Origin: Prochlorococcus sp. AG-463-P14
Lineage (GTDB): Bacteria; Cyanobacteriota; Cyanobacteriia; PCC-6307; Cyanobiaceae
DNA length: 32,800 nt
Assembly: GCA_003209275.1 (NCBI GenBank)
Contig: QCRX01000002.1
Span: forward strand, 71,132-103,931
Direction: 5' to 3'
Positions within the stretch are counted from its first letter, which is position 1; each line of letters starts with the position of its first letter. Shown in pieces: positions 28,363-32,800 of the stretch. A model generated the notes under the pieces. The model did not search any database, was not told where the DNA came from, and was given only the letters and a program-made list of their open reading frames with translations. Made by a program: the position numbers and the translations under genes.

Positions 28363-29253
28363 ATGCGGATCTTGGTTGCCATAGTGCACCATTGGAACCC
28401 TAAAGGAAGTGGTAGGCACGCTTCCCTTAGGCCTGATCCAAATCCAAGGAAATATGGACTTCAGTCGCAGTTGTTGGCATTGCGACGTCTAGCGCATTTG
28501 CAGGGTACTGTTGATTTCTCTACATTGAAAATCAAGCCAGTTAACAACGGATTAGGTCACGTTATTGATGTCAAGGTTATTACTGATGGCACAAATTCTG
28601 TACTTGAACTACTTGATGAGAGATATTCAGATCTTTATGAAGAAGTAGTTACGAACCCTGAAAACTCTTTAAAACTAGGCTTTGAGGCACAAGTTTATTT
28701 GGCTTCTCAGTTAGATAAGAAATACGATTTTTACTGTTACATGGAAGATGATCTAGTTATTCATGACCCTTTATTTTTTCATAAGATCTCTTGGTTAAAC
28801 CAGGAGTTGGGAAATCATTTAGTGATTCTTCCTCATCGAATGGAATTTTATGATTGGCCTAATCAGATTGATAAATTGTATATAGATGGACCTGTACCAG
28901 AAAACGATCTTGCTTCTCTTATTCCAAATCCTCCGAAACCTTTTTTAGCGGGTTCGCCTGCAGGGAAAATTCGATATGAATCTCCTTTGAATCCTCATGC
29001 TGGATGTTTCTTTTTGACGCATAGTCAGTTGAAGCATTGGACTAAGCAAACTTTTTGGCAGGATGGAGATACAAGTTATGTTTCACCTCTTGAGAGTGCG
29101 GCAACCCTGGGTATTGCAAAGACCTTTACCCTTTATAAGCCTGCCTTTGAGTATGCAGCTTGGTTGGAATTACAGCATTGGGGCACAAGCTTTATTTGTA
29201 TGGTTCGTTCTCAGAGTCAAAAGGCAAGTTCTGCTAATACTAAAAATGGATAA
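28363..29253 (+). CDS. Glycosyltransferase-like protein with MEDD motif, unknown specificity
   Basis: I do not recognise a named family. The 296 residues open MRILVAIVHHWNPKGSGRHASLRPDPNPRKYGLQSQLLALRRL, in which a beta-strand then a polar loop suggests a nucleotide-sugar fold. YDFYCYMEDDLVIHDPLFF (acidic cluster at about 128-130) looks like the metal-binding DxD equivalent of GT-A enzymes. HAGCFFLTHSQLKHW is a plausible acceptor-side block. There is no signal peptide or membrane helix. It lies divergent from the GT90-like gene and 18 bp before a GT4 gene on the same strand. A role in surface-glycan assembly is inferred from the motif and context only. Confidence 0.65.
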   Translation: MRILVAIVHHWNPKGSGRHASLRPDPNPRKYGLQSQLLALRRLAHLQGTVDFSTLKIKPVNNGLGHVIDVKVITDGTNSVLELLDERYSDLYEEVVTNPENSLKLGFEAQVYLASQLDKKYDFYCYMEDDLVIHDPLFFHKISWLNQELGNHLVILPHRMEFYDWPNQIDKLYIDGPVPENDLASLIPNPPKPFLAGSPAGKIRYESPLNPHAGCFFLTHSQLKHWTKQTFWQDGDTSYVSPLESAATLGIAKTFTLYKPAFEYAAWLELQHWGTSFICMVRSQSQKASSANTKNG

Positions 29254-29271
29254 TTTTTCTGGATTAGGCGA

Positions 29272-30483
29272 GTGAAGCTTCTTCTAATTCATCAAAACTT
29301 CCCAGGTCAGTTCAGACAATTGGCCCCTTTTTTACATGATCAAGGCCATGAGCTTGTAGCGATCTGTTCGCACCAAAGGCCTTTACCTGCTCAATTTAGG
29401 GTTTTTCGCTACAAGGAACCTTCTAAACCTCAGAGTGGGTTACCTCATCCATCTCAATTGGCTCATGAGGTTTTTCAAAGAGCTGATCGGGTCGCAAAAA
29501 TTTGTGAGCAACTTCGCCAAGAAGGATGGAGGCCAGATTTAATTTGTGCACATAGTGGTTGGGGTGAAACACTAGGTATAAAAGAGGTTTGGCCTCTTAT
29601 TCCGCAAATTATTTGGCCAGAAATGTGGCTTAAACCTGAACATTCTGGTTGGGGCATTGATCCGGAAAAGCCTTTGCCTGGTTTAGATCAAAAGTTAGAA
29701 CATGTTTGTCGAAATACTCTTACTAGAGCTGCACTTGACCAGGCATCGGCTTGGATAGTTCCTACTTCTCATCAAGCCAGAAGTTTTCCTAATGAGTTTC
29801 AGGGAGACCAAATGCAAGTTATTCATGAAGGAATTGATACTCAATTTGCCAGTCCAAATGACCGAGTTAGTTTTGAAGTTAGAGGTATAAAAATAACTCG
29901 TGACATTCCAACTATTACCTTTGTAAATCGTAATTTAGAACGTCTTCGAGGCTTTGATATTTTTATGCGTGCATTACCCGCTATTCAACGACATAATAAT
30001 CAGGTTAGGATTTTAATTGTTGGTGATAATGAAGGTGGATATGGTGCAGGTCATCCAAGCGGGAGAATGCTTAAAGAGGTAATGCTTGAGGAACTTTCCA
30101 GTGAATTAGATTTGGAGAGAATTCATTTTTTAGGGAGGATTCATCATGCAGGATTAATCTCTTTATTGCAGGCAAGTTGGGTCCATGTATATCTAAGTTA
30201 TCCTTTTGTTTTGGGTTGGAGTTTGCTAGAGGCAATGGCATGTGGTTGCTGCATTGTTGGTAGTGAAGGGATGCCTGTTGCAGAGGCTATCGATCATGGG
30301 GAAAATGGCTTATTAATTCCAATGAATGATTCGAAAGCTTTATCGCATGAGGTAATTAAACTCTTAGATGACAAGATTACTCGTAAGAAATATTCAAAAG
30401 CTGCAAGGCAAAAATCACTGCTCTGGGATCAAAAAATTACTTTGGAAAAACTCTCAACTTTTCTTGCTTCTAATAAGATCTAA
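29272..30483 (+). CDS. Glycosyltransferase family 4 protein
   Basis: 403 residues, GT-B fold. MKLLLIHQNFPGQFRQLAPFLHDQGHELVAI is the N-terminal acceptor domain of a GT4 subgroup common in cyanobacteria and proteobacteria. TITFVNRNLERLRGFDIFMRALPAIQR opens the donor domain. VLGWSLLEAMACGCCIVGSEGMPVAEAI is the E-x7-E type donor motif. Start is GTG at 29272. It follows the MEDD protein by 18 bp and converges on the next GT4 gene with a 12-bp gap. Confidence 0.93.
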   Translation: MKLLLIHQNFPGQFRQLAPFLHDQGHELVAICSHQRPLPAQFRVFRYKEPSKPQSGLPHPSQLAHEVFQRADRVAKICEQLRQEGWRPDLICAHSGWGETLGIKEVWPLIPQIIWPEMWLKPEHSGWGIDPEKPLPGLDQKLEHVCRNTLTRAALDQASAWIVPTSHQARSFPNEFQGDQMQVIHEGIDTQFASPNDRVSFEVRGIKITRDIPTITFVNRNLERLRGFDIFMRALPAIQRHNNQVRILIVGDNEGGYGAGHPSGRMLKEVMLEELSSELDLERIHFLGRIHHAGLISLLQASWVHVYLSYPFVLGWSLLEAMACGCCIVGSEGMPVAEAIDHGENGLLIPMNDSKALSHEVIKLLDDKITRKKYSKAARQKSLLWDQKITLEKLSTFLASNKI

Positions 30484-30495
30484 TTCACTAGAAAT

Positions 30496-31647
30496 TTACT
30501 CTCTAAATAGATTTTCTAATTTTTTTGCTGAAGTCATTGTACTAAATTTTTCCCGTGCAAACTGCTCCCCTTTCTCTCCAAATTTCTTGATTAAATCTGG
30601 TTGCATTGATAGAGTGTGTAATTTATCGCATAGGTCGTCAGAGTCTTGATTGTTGAATAGCAGGCCATTGACTCCATGTTCAACTAATTCTTTGCTACCT
30701 CCTACACCACTGCTAATAAGTGTAAGTCCACTAGCCATTGCTTCTGCTTGAACAATACCAAAAGCTTCAGGAAAAATTGATGGGAAAACAAATACGTGAC
30801 TTAATCTAAAGAATCTTGCTAGCTGTGATCTATCTAAACGGCCAGTGAAAGTAACAGAGTCTTTTAAATTATGTTGATCTAAAAAATATTCCAAGTCCTG
30901 TTGGTAACCCTTTTGGAAGGTACCACCTGCAATTAAAGTCCTGCTAGAGATTCCTTTATAATGTAGTTTTACGATCGCTTCAGCCAATACATGTAAGCCT
31001 TTTGTTTCCATTAATAATCCTGCAAAGGCAATGCAAAGAGGTCTAGATGAAGAGCCATCAGGGGGATTAGGTAGTTTCCGACCAGTTACTGATTCTCCAA
31101 ATAGCTCTACTCTTGCACCTGGATATATAACATTTGAGTCGTTTCGTGCAAAGCCTGCTGCCACTAGAGATTCCCTAACTGCTTTACTCGCGGAAACTAT
31201 TTTATAATTCTTTTCAGATGGTACATAAATTGAATCAAATGGAGGAGTTATAAATCCTATATGATGTATGACTGGTAGATTAGTTATTGTTAATGTTTTG
31301 AGTATTTCATGCTCAATTAAGTCAATATTTCCAATTAATACTCCATCCCAATTTTCGTTTTCTAATGTAAATTTTAGTACTTGATTATTGTGCTCATCAA
31401 TCCGCCTTCTTTCCAGCAGATTTGATATATGAGTGACTCCATCTTTGAATGAGCCTTTTAAAAGAAGATTGCGTTGAATTGAATCATTTGTTGAGTTGTT
31501 TTGAGGGTCTAAATAGGATGCATTGCTACAAATGACTTTTACAGTGTGCCCTAGCTCTCTTAGCCCCCAGGCAAAATCAGCCATTGATCTTCCATATCCG
31601 CCAAGTTCCTGGGGTGGATACAAATTAGTTATTAGAAGCAACTTCAT
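30496..31647 (-). CDS. Glycosyltransferase family 4 protein
   Basis: 383 residues of GT4 type. The N-terminus MKLLLITNLYPPQELGGYGRSMADFAWGLRELGHTVKVIC has the glycine-rich GGYG acceptor loop. LCIAFAGLLMETKGLHVLAEA begins the donor domain. FPSIFPEAFGIVQAEAMASGLTLISSGVGGSKELVEHGVNGLLF is the classical E-x7-E donor site. Convergent with the previous GT4 and divergent from the last gene in the window (44-bp gap). The donor and linkage cannot be assigned. Confidence 0.93.
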   Translation of the reverse strand: MKLLLITNLYPPQELGGYGRSMADFAWGLRELGHTVKVICSNASYLDPQNNSTNDSIQRNLLLKGSFKDGVTHISNLLERRRIDEHNNQVLKFTLENENWDGVLIGNIDLIEHEILKTLTITNLPVIHHIGFITPPFDSIYVPSEKNYKIVSASKAVRESLVAAGFARNDSNVIYPGARVELFGESVTGRKLPNPPDGSSSRPLCIAFAGLLMETKGLHVLAEAIVKLHYKGISSRTLIAGGTFQKGYQQDLEYFLDQHNLKDSVTFTGRLDRSQLARFFRLSHVFVFPSIFPEAFGIVQAEAMASGLTLISSGVGGSKELVEHGVNGLLFNNQDSDDLCDKLHTLSMQPDLIKKFGEKGEQFAREKFSTMTSAKKLENLFRE

Positions 31648-31691
31648 GGCTATTGGTTTGCTTTTCTCATAGGCTGATTCTCCAATCTTGA

Positions 31692-32800
31692 ATGCCTGTG
31701 AGCGCTCTGCCAGTACTGATAGCTAGCTCAGATTTACTACCTCATGGCGGCCCTTTGAATGGTCGGAGGTCTGCTGGACAGACTTTGTTATGGCTTTGGG
31801 CTAAACAGGCTGGTGCGAACCCTTTAACACTTGCTGTTTCTGGCCCCGAGCAAAGGGAAGGTTTGTATGAATTTTCCAAATCTGCGGGACATACAGGTGA
31901 ATTAAATCTTCTAGATTTTATAAATCCGGAGGCAATAGTGCCTCATGGAGCATTATTTCTTCCTGATCCTTCTATCGGGAGATGGTCTCATTGGCGATCG
32001 TTAGTGGGTTCGGCGGCTTTTTCCTTGATTGGCCAGATTCATACGCTTAGTACACCAGCCTCAATGACTTTGATAGAGGAATTGGTTACTGAACCAGTTC
32101 GACCGTGGGATGCAGTGATTTGTACTAGCCACGCAGGGAAGGCAGTTCTAGAGGCTGTGATAGATGATCGGGAGCAAAAGCTTTTAAGTCGATTGCAAGT
32201 TGATCGACCCAAGTCCATTGATAGACCTCAGTTGCCTGTAATCCCTTTGCCTATTGGTACTTCTCAAATTAGTCGAGATCTTCTGTCTAAAGAAATAGCT
32301 CGTCAAAAATTAGGTATTGATAGTAATAGCCATGTCGTCCTTTGGCTTGGCCGCTTGTCAATGCTCACTAAGTTAGATCCTTGGTCTACTTACCAAGTTC
32401 TTCAAGCTGCAGCAACTCAATTAGATAAGCCTTTGGTATTGATTGAATGTGGCCCAGATGACACATCATTTCAAGCTGAACATTTCAGACAGATAAGAGC
32501 TCTATGTCCAAATGTGCAATTTTGTCGACTTGGAGGAGATAAACCGGTCTCGGACGAAATCAAACTTGATTCATTAGCTGCTGCAGATTTGGCAATTTCT
32601 CTTGTAGATAACACACAAGAAACTTTTGGATTGGCAGTTGCAGAGGCTATGGCAGCTGGTTTACCAGTTGTTGCTTCCGACTGGAATGGTTATAAGGATT
32701 TGGTGCGTTCAGGAATCGATGGTTTTCTTGTTCCTACTAAATGGAATTCCTTAGCGGAAGAACTATCACCTCGATTGGGTTGGGCTAGTCACTTAGGTCT
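31692..32800 (+). CDS. Glycosyltransferase family 4 protein, 3' end beyond window
   Basis: This gene is absent from the ORF track because no stop occurs before the window edge. Reading from the ATG at 31692 gives about 369 residues in an open frame: MPVSALPVLIASSDLLPHGGPLNGRRSAGQ... The donor domain begins HVVLWLGRLSMLTKLDPWSTYQVLQAA. QETFGLAVAEAMAAGLPVVASDWNGYKDLVRSGIDGFLVPT is a complete E-x7-E GT4 motif. The N-terminal PHGGPLNGRRSAGQ probably forms the acceptor-side glycine loop. Most of a typical GT4 is present, so only a C-terminal part is missing. It shows that the glycan island continues to the right. Confidence 0.88.
   Translation, partial: MPVSALPVLIASSDLLPHGGPLNGRRSAGQTLLWLWAKQAGANPLTLAVSGPEQREGLYEFSKSAGHTGELNLLDFINPEAIVPHGALFLPDPSIGRWSHWRSLVGSAAFSLIGQIHTLSTPASMTLIEELVTEPVRPWDAVICTSHAGKAVLEAVIDDREQKLLSRLQVDRPKSIDRPQLPVIPLPIGTSQISRDLLSKEIARQKLGIDSNSHVVLWLGRLSMLTKLDPWSTYQVLQAAATQLDKPLVLIECGPDDTSFQAEHFRQIRALCPNVQFCRLGGDKPVSDEIKLDSLAAADLAISLVDNTQETFGLAVAEAMAAGLPVVASDWNGYKDLVRSGIDGFLVPTKWNSLAEELSPRLGWASHLG

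Noticed and set aside
20092-32800. Attachment-site repeat of the tRNA-Gly 3' end within the island
   Set aside because: Scanning for the TTCGAATC-containing 3' segment found only short unrelated matches inside genes (near 22694 and 27638). No duplicated tRNA end or integrase is present in the window.
1-32800. Insertion sequences, CRISPR arrays, toxin-antitoxin or phage genes
   Set aside because: No transposase or integrase motifs, regularly spaced repeats or phage structural proteins were seen. Nearly all sequence is accounted for by the genes listed.

Overview
The window looks like a chromosomal segment of a picocyanobacterium, most likely a low-light Prochlorococcus (or a close marine Synechococcus relative). 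The evidence is a PsbZ-like photosystem II gene next to ribH, the plastid/cyanobacterial families Ycf23 and Ycf52-like GNAT, a cyanobacterial-type aspartokinase with four ACT domains, a cyanobacterial-style MutS, short intergenic gaps, and an AT-leaning base composition. The genus is inferred from gene content and order; no database search was possible.

Region 1 (1-3652, minus strand) is the protein quality-control cluster tig-clpP-clpX, followed by what is probably the first codons of dnaX running off the left edge. Trigger factor folds nascent chains, and ClpX feeds ClpP; ClpX carries the IGF docking loop, and this ClpP has a complete catalytic triad.

Region 2 (3823-16127) is core housekeeping. 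The plus-strand run asd-dapA-rnj makes the aspartate-semialdehyde and lysine-branch enzymes and RNase J. It converges on tilS (minus). Then come ycf23 and uvrB (plus), followed by a small exported protein with an HExxH metal-binding motif. Converging from the right are lysC and holA (minus), then cobH (plus). lysC, asd and dapA together supply three enzymes of the aspartate-to-lysine route within about 10 kb.

Region 3 (16136-20561) holds mutS (minus), then psbZ and ribH (plus) separated by a very strong intrinsic terminator that ends only 8 nt before the ribH start. It closes with tRNA-Gly(GCC) and a Ycf52-like acetyltransferase (minus).

Region 4 (20604 to the right edge, at least 12 kb) is a surface-glycan island. 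A complete rmlA-rmlC-rmlD-rmlB set makes dTDP-L-rhamnose. It is followed by at least seven glycosyltransferase or glycosyltransferase-like genes with frequent strand switches. These include a translationally coupled minus-strand trio (GT90/CAP10-like, GT-A-like, TPR plus GT9-like). The last gene is cut by the window end. The island most likely builds an LPS O-antigen or another cell-surface glycan, but the polymer cannot be deduced from sequence alone.

No insertion sequence, integrase, CRISPR array or prophage gene was seen. No intergenic stretch exceeds 300 bases. The most unusual items are the exported HExxH protein, the GT90-containing trio, the terminator against the ribH start, and an arginine-rich RNase J tail that resembles the known PNPase-recruiting tail of cyanobacterial RNase E.
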